A DNA stretch of 64,000 nucleotides from Microplitis mediator (lineage: Eukaryota > Arthropoda > Insecta > Hymenoptera > Braconidae): positions 19,479,901 to 19,543,900 of the forward strand of contig NC_079979.1 in the NCBI RefSeq assembly GCF_029852145.1, written 5' to 3'. A program made the translations under genes and the position numbers. Below are positions 1 to 10,082 of this stretch, piece by piece (position 1 is the first letter of the stretch; every line of letters starts with the position of its first letter). The notes beneath the pieces are model-generated. The model did not search any database and was not told the origin of the DNA. It saw nothing but the letters and a program-made list of their open reading frames with translations.

Positions 1-217
1 GGTTCTGACACCGTGACCTGCGCTATGATCTTTGGGCTACAGAGAATACGAATCTAGACCACTCGTGTGATCATCGTGAAGACGATGCTGTGCCACAAGG
101 TCTTGGAGAAAGAGAGGGACGAAGGATTGTGGAAAGGAAGAGGCTACCGAACAACGAGTGTGGGTGAAATTTATTATCTAGTCAGTTTTACTCACTTATT
201 TTTTTAATTTTGTTACA

Positions 218-905
218 AATAATATTGAATTTTAATTAATGTTCAAATTTGATTAACTTGGAAATTATTGGGTTTAAGAAAAAATTGAAAGAATTCTTTT
301 TTGTAGGAAATTTTATTCTACATAAATTTGTTCATGTGCGTTTTTATCGTATCTTTGATAGATAACTTGCAATTACAGTTTAAAGTACTGGGTTCATAAT
401 TTGGCGGGAATTTCAGTTCTTTAAATACTTTCGTAGCTTAAATCCGAAATTCCGGCTAAACTATCGAAAATATGACAAATATGTATGAGTGTAAGCTTGT
501 AGGGAATTAAATTTTCTACAAAAAGTGTCTCTTTGACTTTGCCTGTAAATTCAGGCATTCAATATTATAAATAATATTGAATTTTAATTAATGTTCAAAT
601 TTGAATAACTTGGAAATTATTGAGTTGAGGAAAAAATTGAAAGAATTCTTTTTTGTAGGAAATTTTATTCTACATAAATTTGTTCATGTGCATTTTTATC
701 GTATCTTTGATAGATAACTTGCAATTACAATTTGAAGTACTGGATTCATATTTTGGCGGGAATTTCAGTCTTTTAAATAATTTTGTTGCTTAAATCCGAA
801 ATTCTGGCTAAACTATCAAAAATATGACAAATATGTATGAGTATAAGTTTGTAGGAAATTAAATTTTCTACAAAAAGTGTCTCTTTGACTTTGCCTGTAA
901 ATTCA
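218..905. repeat. 352-bp direct tandem duplication
   Basis: The sequence at 218-569 is repeated at 570-905 with period 352 and only scattered substitutions. Each unit contains two head-to-head blocks, TTTTTTGTAGGAAATTT and its near inverse, and the phrases TATCTTTGATAGATAACTTG and GCTAAACTATC. Related single, diverged copies occur near 55880-56150 and 59640-59935, with fragments near 57150-57260 and 60720-60830. This is therefore a dispersed repeat family, locally duplicated here. No coding potential was seen. Confidence 0.85.
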
Positions 906-1831
906 ATAGTTTAGACGGAAATTCGATTTCAAGTCTAAAAGAATTTTAATATTTTAAAAATAAAATAATTGAATAATTATTTAATTTCTGCAAATCCTAT
1001 TATTGTAAAATTACATATATTTTTATGATTATAATATACATAAAAATAACAAGAATTTATCATAAATGTTAACAACACTGATTTATATTAGTTATCATAA
1101 TAAAAATGATGACTGGATAGATCTTTTAGTGGCGATTCGTAGCAACGGTACTTTGATGACCGTTTTAACACTATCAATTTTTTTCATATCTCCTATGACT
1201 AACACATCCTACAGCATTCTTGAGTTTGGAATCCTACTGTATGAGAAAAATAATGAAAACTCTAAACGAATTATAAATAAAAATAAATAAAATTATAATC
1301 TTGCCAACTCAATTTTGAAAAGTTTATTCCGGCATAATTAGCAATTATCTAATAAATGCAGCTGTGATTTAAATATTGCAAGTATCATGTGTAAATTATC
1401 GTAATGAGAATAAGGAGAGAAAAGAGACAGGAATACAAAAGAGTTGAGACCGTGAGATCGCGTAGTCAGTACTCTTACCACAGATTGTGCATGTGTGCAT
1501 ACATTCAATCCATCTGTGTAACATTTTATCGAGATTAGTGTGCATCTGCTGATGCATCTTTAATGCGACACTAATGCACGTGTAACGCACATGCATGTGC
1601 GGACAAGCAAACCCGTGCTCTTCTCACCTACTTTGGGATAATCCCATCCTCGATATAATAGAATCAAAAGGTAGTTAGGCACTTACACTAATATAATCAT
1701 TAACACAACAATATATATATTACATATATATTTGTGTCATGTGTAGTGTGCCACATGCAGAAGGCGCGAATTATAAAATATCTTTGAACATGTGGTTTTT
1801 AGGAATTTCTTGTATTAATATTTTTTTTTTG
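906..1831. other. Intergenic stretch, no gene recognised
   Basis: This is AT-rich sequence. A 74-codon plus-strand reading frame at 1066-1290 has no recognisable motif and low-complexity composition, so I do not call it. At 1738-1783 lies one copy of a roughly 45-bp sequence (core AGAAGGCGCGAAT) that recurs at 2545-2590. Confidence 0.5.
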
Positions 1832-2079
1832 TACACAGAAAAAAAGGATTTCTTGGCGCAAAAAATTTTTTCTTGTTCTAAGAAAATTTTTACTTGACCC
1901 AAGAAATTTTTTGTATTATAAAGTGAAGACAAAACTTTTCTTGGGGTAAGAAAAAATTTTCTCGGATCAAGAAAAAAATCTTTTAGGCGAGAAAAAAATT
2001 CTTGAGCCAAGAAAAATTTTTGTCTTCAATTTATAATTCAAAATATTTCTTGCGCCAAGAAATTCTTTTTTTCTGTGTA
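1832..2079. mobile_element. MITE, CACAGAAAAAAA family, full length
   Basis: An inverted-repeat element of about 248 bp. The left end reads TACACAGAAAAAAAGGATTT and the right end is its near reverse complement, finishing in TTTTTCTGTGTA. Both ends carry TA, as expected for a TA target duplication (Tc1/mariner-type MITE). The interior repeats TTCTTGG/CCAAGAA blocks. Copies of the same family lie at 15215, 31240 and more loosely 11701. It has no coding capacity. Confidence 0.8.
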
Positions 2080-4044
2080 ATATCAGGGGGGGGGGGGGAA
2101 TTGACCCATAGAAAAAAAATACCATAGGTGATATTTTTTACTAATTATAATTTTGTTTAATAAAATAAATATGACAGCCATAGAAACGAAAATTTTAAAT
2201 GTTGGGCAAAATGAGTCCGCGGGAAAAAATTTTTGGAATATTAATCAAAATTAGAACCTTGTTAATGAGTGATTATAAATATTTTCTGTTTGAAAATTAA
2301 TTGAAAGTCGACAATAATACAAATTTATTGGAATGAAATTTAAATTAAATTGTTTAATTAGAAGTTTTTTTCATTTGAAATTCTGAGTGGCCCAAATTGC
2401 CCCAGGAATCAGTATTGTTTCTCAGTAGAATTTAAAAAAAAAATTTGGCCCATTTTATTTCTCATAAATTGAAATCATGGATATCATAGGGCCCATCTTT
2501 CCTCTTCTTTCTCTCTATATATGAAATATATATATATTTATTATGTGTAGTGTGCTACATTCAGAAGGCGCGAATAGTACGATATCTGTAAAACAATCGC
2601 ACATACACGTTATTTTCACACAAATTAAATGTAATTTTTCGGAGCCTCTTTATTAATATTTTTATTATTTTTTTTTTTTTTTATATACTTAAAATAATAA
2701 CCGTTTCGCTACTTTCGAGACTTTTATCATGCGTGAGAATAGTTTTTGCTAATTGTAAGCAATTACTACAGAAATCGAAGGTTGTGCTCGTAATTATCAT
2801 TATTAAAAATTTTTTTTCCTCCATTCATTTTTAAAAATTCTCCATTCCCGCCATACATTTTTTTCGTGACCTCAAATTATATTTAAGTACTCGGTCACAA
2901 ATCTCAAGTAAACTAAAAATTATTCGACTTTTTACTAAAAGTTTGTACAAAATTTCTTTCTTAATCTAAAAAAAAAAAAAAATGACTATTTACTTTTAAT
3001 AAAAAAAAAAAAAATTAGAAAACTAAACACGTAATTTATCGATGATAATTTAACGGAATTTTATTGAATTGTTTTTATGCATCATCATTGATCATTTAGT
3101 GATAATGAATAAAGTAATTTATAGAGAAACTGTTAAACCAATGGTACGTAATATACAATAAATATATACCTATATATATATTAGAAGATATTCGATCGTC
3201 CTGGTGGCATACAAAAGAAATGAGGAAAATATATCCAACGGCGATGGTACTTTTAGACCCCGTTATCCACTTTCAGCTCTTACAGTGTCAATCTTTACCT
3301 ATATATATTGTAAATTGTGGGAGGATGTTCACATGTGACTGAGTCAGTACTCACTGCGTTCAAAAATCAGGAAATTCATTGTAAATATAAAACTTTACAA
3401 CCCACAATTAATCTTAAAATCTTCAGTGCTCTCATTTCAGGCCATAGCTCTCTTTAGAAAAAAAAAAAAAAAAAAAAATGCCGAATTCAATACTGAGTAC
3501 GATACTCATTTTTGACTATTAATCCTGAATGATGAAAGTTTAATAAAAGCAATTAAAGGATTCGATTAATTTATTCTGACCTAATCTCGTTTGCGCTACT
3601 AAGTAGAGTAAAAGTGAGAAAGACGCGATGAGGGAAAGGATACCGCTTATATTGTACATATATATGTGCTCAAGATAAATTTCGAGGTTGAGATCATTAC
3701 TATGAGCAATAATGTCGAGATTACTTTGTAATTCAATCTTGATTATTTATTTTAAATCACTGACGCATTCATTTTTGGTTTTGGGCATAAATTGGGGTTA
3801 CCTGAATTGGGATATGATAATTTTGGTCGAGGAAAAAATTTTAATTGGTAAGTAGCCCGGTGAATAAAATTCATTGAAAAAATTTTTATAATAGCCCGGG
3901 TAAAAAATTTTAAGCTGAAATGATATTCAAAATTTTTCTCGGCCGATAAGTGGTCTAGGAAGTGAACACGAGGCTGAAAACTAGCTAGGCCAAAAAATGG
4001 CTAATAATGAGGCCTTAAAATAATCGAAAATAGAACGACTCAAT
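2080..4044. other. Intergenic stretch, no gene recognised
   Basis: AT-rich sequence with a poly-G run at about 2086-2098, several poly-A and poly-T runs, and a TATATA stretch near 2516-2540. The second copy of the AGAAGGCGCGAAT direct repeat is at 2545-2590. I see no gene. Confidence 0.5.
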
Positions 4045-4230
4045 TTATCGACCAATTTTCGGCCTGTTTATGAAGAATAATAAAATTTCGGCGTGATTTC
4101 GGCCAATTTTCGACCTCATCCAACAAAATTCTACGGCTCCAATGAAATTTCGACCAAATTTTGGCCTCTTTAAACAAAATTCTATGGTTTCGGTGTAATT
4201 TCGGCCAACTTTAGCCTTTTTGGCCAAATA
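4045..4230. repeat. 51-bp tandem array
   Basis: About three and a half units of 51 bp. The block ATTTCGGCCAATTTTCG recurs at 4096, 4147 and 4198 with substitutions. Because 51 is a multiple of three, the minus strand stays open and would encode a 17-residue repeat (GRN...EFC..RPKF). This open frame is a by-product of the period, with no start context or homology to support a gene. Confidence 0.7.
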
Positions 4231-4310
4231 TTTTTACTCACAAGTTAAAAATCTTGTACTGAGTAGTCTCTAGAAGTTTTTCAGAGTTTTGTAAGCAAAA
4301 ATAGTTCACT

Positions 4311-4604
4311 CTGCCCTGTTATGACAAAACGACGTATCTCGAGATACGCTGTTTTGTCGTAACAAAGCTAAAAAGGTTTATTTAGTGTCACTTAATAATA
4401 GGGTATTATCAAAATTTTATTAATTTAATTAATTATGCCAATAATATTGATCAAATGTGCGTATAGTTTCTTCACGTTAAAATTTAATTCTTCGAGTTAC
4501 AGCGTTTTGCCATAACAATTTCATCTATTTATCAAAATAAGCATTAGTTTCTTACGATACAAAAAACGTATCTCGAGATACGTCGTTTTGTCATAACAGG
4601 GCAG
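4311..4604. mobile_element. 294-bp element with 38-bp perfect terminal inverted repeats
   Basis: The ends are exact inverted repeats of about 38 bp, beginning CTGCCCTGTTATGACAAAAC and finishing in the palindrome CGTATCTCGAGATACG. The element is flanked on both sides by CACT (4307-4310 and 4605-4608), which looks like a 4-bp target duplication. It has no reading frame, so it would be non-autonomous. The perfect ends suggest recent movement. Confidence 0.85.
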
Positions 4605-5410
4605 CACTTTGATGGGGCAAACAAAAAATGGGGCAAATCATCCCAAATAAGGCCAATTTAAAATTTCCAGTAACTATTTTCCTCAAACTAATTTCAAAAA
4701 AGCCTCTCACTAATAAAAAAATAAGCAGACAATTAAAATAAATTTCTATTGAAACCTATAAATAAATAAGTAATTAATTACAAAAAGTCATTAATTTTCA
4801 CCGAGCTATTTACACACACTGCTCTCCTCCCATTACTACCATCACCCCACCCAGCCTGCCCACAAATATATTTTATTCACATGAATTCAGCATACATCCA
4901 TACATTAATAGATCGCCCATCACTCAAAGCCATTCATACACATATTTAATAACAGACCTTGAGATTAGTAATTAATCCACCTAATAATTCATTTAAACGT
5001 TTCGTTGATTCACACGGCCAGTCGTTATCTAGAACAAAGAGTACCATTTCAAAATAGCCTTACAATTGTTCACAAAATCCACCAATAAAAAATAATAATC
5101 ATAACAAAGTCATACATTTATTATACGAAAGAAAATAGTGCTGCCATATAACATACATATTATATATAAATACAATGTACAAAGGAACAGACATACTAGA
5201 TACATATTATCACATATATTTACGTATATATAGTAACTAGAGTAGGTGTGTATCATGTTGGTATACAAATGAGCGCTGTAAGTGGTCAACGAAGCAGTGA
5301 TTACGTGTTTAATGCATCCATAAATGCATATTCACGCTCTGTATGGTGTAACAAGAGGAGTTCTCATCTCCAAACTTTGTTGGCAGGAGTTAATTACTCT
5401 CTACGTTCTT
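4605..5410. other. 5' flank of Osiris gene A
   Basis: AT-rich flanking DNA up to the presumed promoter of gene A. Short TATA-rich runs occur at 5155-5235. Apart from its position upstream of gene A, nothing specific is recognised. Confidence 0.45.
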
Positions 5411-5450
5411 TATAAAAATGATACGTTCATGGGTAACATGCCAGTCAGTA
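5411..5450 (+). promoter_or_regulatory. Candidate TATA/Inr promoter of gene A
   Basis: TATAAAAA begins at 5411, and an arthropod initiator match CAGTCAGTA has its A at 5447. The 36-bp spacing is slightly longer than the usual 30-31. If used, the transcript would start just upstream of the ATGATG at 5468, leaving a very short leader, so the promoter and the start codon choice support each other only weakly. Confidence 0.35.
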
Positions 5451-5467
5451 GTGTGTTATCATCAAAT

Positions 5468-6812
5468 ATGATGCTACAAGGCATTAGAGTTTGTGCTTTA
5501 GTTGTTATTGGATTTACTGCTGCTAGTTATGGGGAACCGGCTTATCGGCGGCATCGTACGCTTAATTATCAAATAAATAATAATAATAATAATAGTAGTT
5601 TTGATCCAGTGACAGTTGATTGCACAGGAACTCGTGCTGATTCACCAGAGTGTCGGTTATTTGCGAGCAAACCGAAAAATGATACAATTTCTGATGATAG
5701 TAATGAGAGGAATAGTCGAGTGGAAAATGTCGATAAAGATAAATCCTGGAGTATTACTGATTTGTTTTATGATGATGGTGATGACAGTGCTGTAGAAGAA
5801 GGTAAGATTTTATGGGTCGATCGGATTTACTGTGATCGGTTTATTAATTTTTGTAATTCGTTACACGGAAAAAAATAGTGGCTACTTTCTGGGATAGTAC
5901 TGAGTAATTTCTGTAAAAAAAAATTTTAGACAGTACTGTATATTATCTAGACTGTATCCACAACTGTCCGGGATAGTACTGAAATTTTTTTTTTACAGAA
6001 AATACTCAGTACTATCCCAGAGAGTACCCACTATTTTTTTTCCGTGTAGTGAGTAGTAAAATAGTTTTCGGTGATTTTAGTAGTGGAATTTTTTTTATTG
6101 GGAGAAAATTGTATGAATTTTTTGTACAATTGACAAATTTTTAATTGATTTATTGACTATTGGTTTTTTTTTATTGTAATTTATTGTGAAGAGATTTTGA
6201 AAACCGAAAACTCACGATAAGACTTCTCGGTAATCAAATGGCGCCGTGGCTTAGTTGGTTAAAGCGCCTGTCTAGTAAACAGGAGATCGGGGGTTCGAAT
6301 CCCCCCGGAGCCTAATGTGGAAAATTTTTTTTTTGTTAATTATTGTTACTCCGTTTTTTTGTAAAGATTTGAATATTTGTTGCAAAATATCATGAACTTT
6401 TTGCTTATTTTAGCGAAGTAAGAAAATAATTAAAATTCCAGGTCGAGGTAAAAAAAAGAAGAAGGGCAAAGGAGGAATTATTTTTATGGTGGCAGCAGCA
6501 ATGAAAGCAACCATGTTATGGATAATGGTCCACGCGACGGCAGTTCTCGCTGGTAAAGCCTTTGTCATGGCTAAGATTGCTCTAGCTCTTGCGGGAGTGA
6601 TCGCGCTCAAAAAATCACTAGGTAATTTATTTTGAATTCTTGATCTGAGAATTGAGTTAAATTTTGTTATCTGTTTTATGTTCGCAGAACATCATGACAA
6701 AACTTCTTATGAGATAGTAAAACACCCTCAGCACAGCTACTCTCAGTCCCACAGTTCGAGCATCGATTACGATCATCACGGAGGATTTGAGGGTCACCGA
6801 AGAAGGAGATGA
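5468..6812 (+). CDS. Osiris-family protein A (divergent, plus strand)
   Basis: The model joins 5468-5801, 6442-6621 and 6688-6812, giving 212 residues; all introns are GT-AG and phase 1. The chosen ATGATG start gives a clean signal peptide (MMLQGIRVCALVVIGFTAAS). In-frame ATGs at 5429 and 5324 would only lengthen the N-terminus. A Cys pair (VDCTGTRADSPEC) is followed by an acidic, Ser-rich linker. Exon 2 supplies GRGKKKKGKGG and the hydrophobic Osiris segment ending AKIALALAGVIALKKSL (about 123-170). The His-rich tail starts HHDKTSYEIVKHP and ends in RRRR. The usual Leu/Lys helix after the Cys pair (CLKxKAL..DRA) and the amphipathic linker region are missing, so this is a shortened, diverged family member. 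It is the only plus-strand gene in the cluster and converges on gene B. Intron 1 holds a MITE and a tRNA-Thr. Family assignment is firm from exon 2; function is inferred from the family (cuticle-secreting cells). Confidence 0.85.
5862..6048. mobile_element. MITE inside intron 1 of gene A
   Basis: A 187-bp element with ends TACACGGAAAAAAATAGTGG and the near reverse complement CCACTA...TTCCGTGTA. A second inverted pair, GGGATAGTACTGA and TCAGTACTATCCC, makes most of it a long hairpin. It is flanked by TA and is a sister of the CACAGAAAAA family with a G in place of A. The left end overlaps the in-frame stop that follows the exon 1 donor, so it lies wholly in the intron. Confidence 0.8.
6240..6313 (+). 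tRNA. tRNA-Thr (anticodon AGT), nested in intron 1 of gene A
   Basis: The cloverleaf is complete. The D arm is GCTTAGTTGGTTAAAGC, the anticodon arm CCTGT-CTAGTAA-ACAGG gives anticodon AGT, and the T arm is GGGGG-TTCGAAT-CCCCC. The acceptor GGCGCCG pairs with CGGAGCC except for a G-A mismatch at the fourth pair. Internal A and B boxes are intact, and a T-run follows at 6323-6331 that can serve as a Pol III terminator. It lies on the same strand as the host Osiris gene. Confidence 0.93.
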
Positions 6813-8009
6813 TCTCAAATGCCCAAATAATTATCTTCACATACTCATTGTACAATTAAAAATTATTAATCATTATATATTTATTTTCATATTTATTTAT
6901 TTATAAAATATTTGTATCTAAAAACTAAATAAATAAAAAATATTCCTAATTATTATTAAGTAGATTTTTTATGTAAGTCTACTTTTTGGCTTTGGCCCCA
7001 TGACAGAACTTCCCAAAATTTTTCTATAACCATTCATGGGTTTTGTAAATTTGGTCGGGTCAAAATCAAACCTCCACAAATTTTTTGGACGAATTTCTCA
7101 AGTGAGTTAAGAAATGAGTAAAATGTGGAATATTTTCGAAATAGCTCTGGTACAAATTCAAAAAATTTTCAAAAATACTTGTCTCGAATTCCAATATGTT
7201 CAAAATTGGTCAAGGAATTTAAAATAATAGCGATTCAAAAATTTTCTGGTAAAAGAAAGAAATCTTCTCATTTCTTACGGATGCTGCAATTTTTGTTTAT
7301 TTTTGGACAGAACGTTTTTTGGGATTTAGAATTTATGAGGCCACTGTGTCATAGACAGAAAAAAATATGAATTTTTAATTATATAGATTTCAGTTGCATT
7401 TCATGCGTTTTCGGAAGTTTCCATATGAAATTTTTCCAATGGACTATTTAAATTATTCATAATTTTTTGAATGCCTGCATTTATTATCTTGAAATAAAAA
7501 CTATTTCAATAAAGTAAGAAAGCCGCTTCCGAGCTTAAGGTTTCTTACAAACGAAATCCATTTTCGACATGATAAATTCGACCTGACCTTTATTTCAGAA
7601 TTAAAGTTTTTTGTCGCCGCGACTAAAGACATAATCGGCTAGAAACTCAATCCATAGAATATGAAAGACATTCACGGCATATGAGACGTAAGAGATGAAA
7701 GAAATGCGTCACTAATAAAGAGAAAAGGTCTTTGAAAGCTAATTGATTTCTTAGAAAACTAATGACGTATTTAACTATCACCGGACTCTTTCCACACCAG
7801 GTCAACACTGACTTAAATTAACGACAAGTGTAAATGTAAACAGCTTTATTAATTTATTAAATTATAAATCATGAGTGATGATCATAACAGGAAACAATAA
7901 ATAAATAAATAAATAAATTAATAAATACAAAATTAAAAATAAACGTGACTAATAACTATCATTGATTGGTTGAGATTTATTGAGCTTTGGTGATTGTCTT
8001 TAAATTGAT
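6813..8009. other. Convergent 3' region between genes A and B
   Basis: This contains the 3' UTRs of A (AATAAA-rich stretch near 6926-6945) and of B (minus-strand AATAAA at 7976-7981). The middle is AT-rich and without a recognised gene. An 81-codon plus-strand frame at 7125-7370 is rejected as chance. Confidence 0.5.
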
Positions 8010-8857
8010 CTACGACGACCCGAGGGACCTTGACCATCCGCCATATCCGCCATGAGGGTCGGAAGCAGTGGCGTAAATGACCTCGTGACCTCCGCCGCTA
8101 CTGGATACTAATTTTTTCAGTCCAATTATTGCGCTGAGTACCAACGCTATTTTAGCTGTCAAAAGTGCTGTACCTGCGATGAAAGCTATTTTTGCATATG
8201 CCAACTGCGCCATTACACCTGAAACAATTGATAAAAAAATGTATTGTCTGCAGTCCGACAGAGGGAAAAGTCCACAGAAAGTACAAGACTCAAAAACACA
8301 ACAAAAATTTTCGAGTCCGTTGTGTTCTGCCTCTTCATCAATTCGAAAAAAAACGAAAATTTCATTACCTGCCATTGCCATTCCTCCCATTAATAAAGCG
8401 CCACCGTATCCACCTTTGTCCTTCTTCTTACCACGTCCTTAAAAACAAATTCGATCATAAAAATAAATATAATTAATTACACTGATAAATTTGAAAAATA
8501 AAAAATACCTTCAATTACTCCCCCAGGAATCGTGAGTTTGATACTCCTCGAAGCCAAGTAATCATGTAACTTTCGTTCGAGCTTATCGTCCAAAGTCATT
8601 GCCGTGTTGTTGTCACCCGCGGATCTCTGCTCTGCGTCGGAATCCGGAATAACCGCGGGGTCTTTGGCAATAGACACATAATCGTTAACAACATAAACCG
8701 TATCGTCCTTGACAGCGCGATCCAAAACGTCCAGTGCCCGGCGTTTCAAACAATCGAATGTGTTTTTTTCCTTGGTACATTTTTCAAAAAATTTAACGTA
8801 ATCTCCTCGACACTCGGCCACCAAAAAGGCCAAACAGAGCCCGACTACCAAATTCAT
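8010..8857 (-). CDS. Osiris-family protein B
   Basis: Exons on the minus strand are 8857-8509, 8437-8369 and 8218-8010, encoding 208 residues; both introns are GT-AG and phase 1. The ATG at 8857 opens a signal peptide (MNLVVGLCLAFLVAECRG). The Cys pair C27/C36 is followed by LKRRALDVLDRA, the family signature. After an acidic linker, intron 1 precedes GRGKKKDKGGYGG (117-129). The hydrophobic DUF1676 segment is interrupted by a second intron at residue 140 (MAMAG/GVMAQ) and resumes with KIAFIAGTALLTAKIAL and VLSAIIGLKKL. The tail is short, Gly-rich and ends GGWSRSLGSS. The intron inside the hydrophobic domain is shared only with gene H in this window. The role, by family, is in the secretory pathway or membranes of cuticle-forming cells. 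Confidence 0.93.
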
Positions 8858-8933
8858 CTCGCTCCCAATAAACGACCAGCGGAAATAAAAGCAGCCCAAT
8901 ACCTGATACTGGAGATCAAGTATTCGCGTAAAC

Positions 8934-8968
8934 TAAGCATACGACCACTGTAACATGACTCTTTTATA
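8934..8968 (-). promoter_or_regulatory. TATA promoter of gene B
   Basis: On the minus strand TATAAAAG starts at 8968, and an initiator-like TTAGTT has its A at 8934, 34 bp downstream. This would leave a 5' leader of about 77 nt before the ATG at 8857. Confidence 0.6.
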
Positions 8969-9643
8969 CTCGTTTAGATATTAGGGAGACTATTAAACTT
9001 CCACCTCTACCAGCAACCACCGGCAGTCCATTTAAACAACGGCCTGTTCATTTCCCTGATGTCTAGATTATCCAGAAACGCGATTTGCAGCGTCTGATTC
9101 GCACAAGCCCTGCCCATAATCTAGTCTGCTTGGTTTTTTCAGCTCTTTCTTATTCCTACTCCCGTCTTTTTTACTCAACATGTACACGCGCTGTTTAACG
9201 CCCCGGGTATTAAGAAAAAATCCATGTATATAATAATGCTACACTTTTGAATTACAGAAACAATGTCGTAGTGGTTTACGAACAAGTAGATCCCTCCATC
9301 TGACCCGGATGCCAAACGATCCGAAGGCTTTGCTTACAATATACTCCTCAACTGCCTCTGTCTCATTCGCGCGATCCACAATCCAGCTAATGCTGTATGC
9401 TGTAATTTAAATGCTGGGCTTAGTTTGTTAAACATAATAGCCAACTCGACCGAAACTAAGTGTAGGCCTTCATATACTATCATTTTTACTACTACTGTTA
9501 TTATTGAGGCGGGCAATCACAATATTTTTTTAAAACTCAATTTCCCCAATTTTGAAGCTCGGGAAAAGTCAATCATTCAGAGCATTTTTTTTGCACCAAT
9601 TTTATTACAAGCACGGAAATTTCTTGAAAGAATGGCACAGAAA
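8969..9643. other. Upstream flank of gene B, no gene recognised
   Basis: A mildly GC-richer stretch upstream of the gene B promoter (about 9000-9120 and 9290-9500). No coding signature or RNA was recognised. It may hold enhancers of the cluster, but no motif shows that. Confidence 0.4.
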
Positions 9644-10082
9644 CCCGAGTCGAAATTTAGAGCCTATTTAGATCCCTCTAGCCCTAAATAGATCCGATTT
9701 AGAGCCCTGTAGTCCTGTAGCTCCGACTTTGAACCCAGAGGTCCTAACATTCACTGAGAGGTCCGATTTTGAGCCTTCAAGTCCGACAATATTAGTCCCG
9801 TAATAAATTTCGATTCATTATAATTGAATAATTTATGATGATTATTATAAATATTATTATTATTACAATAAACCAGGGCTTACAGGCCCTAAATCGGACC
9901 TAATTTTAATTTTCATCAGGTCCTAGATTGAGCCCGCAAGTGCCGAAAACGGAAATTTGTAGCACCTCAGGGACCAAAATCGGACCTAATTTAACATAGA
10001 AACAGACTCTATTTAGAGCCTCCAAGTCCGAAATAGGTCCGACTTTAGAAGGCTCTAAATGGGCTCTAAATTTCGACTCGGG
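9644..10082. mobile_element. 439-bp inverted-repeat element, copy 1
   Basis: The ends are CCCGAGTCGAAATTTAGAGC and its reverse complement. The interior has many copies of GGTCCGATTT, GTCCGA and CTCTAAAT in both orientations around a short AT-rich core. An identical-length copy in inverse orientation lies at 33249-33687; by eye the two differ at about four bases. No open frame spans the element, so it is non-autonomous. Confidence 0.88.

Noticed and set aside
1066..1290. 74-codon plus-strand frame with a hydrophobic middle, vaguely receptor-like
   Set aside because: No recognised family motif, no flanking exons, AT-driven composition.
4045..4227. Minus-strand frame with a 17-residue repeat
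   Set aside because: It is the translation of a 51-bp tandem array and has no start context or homologous domain.
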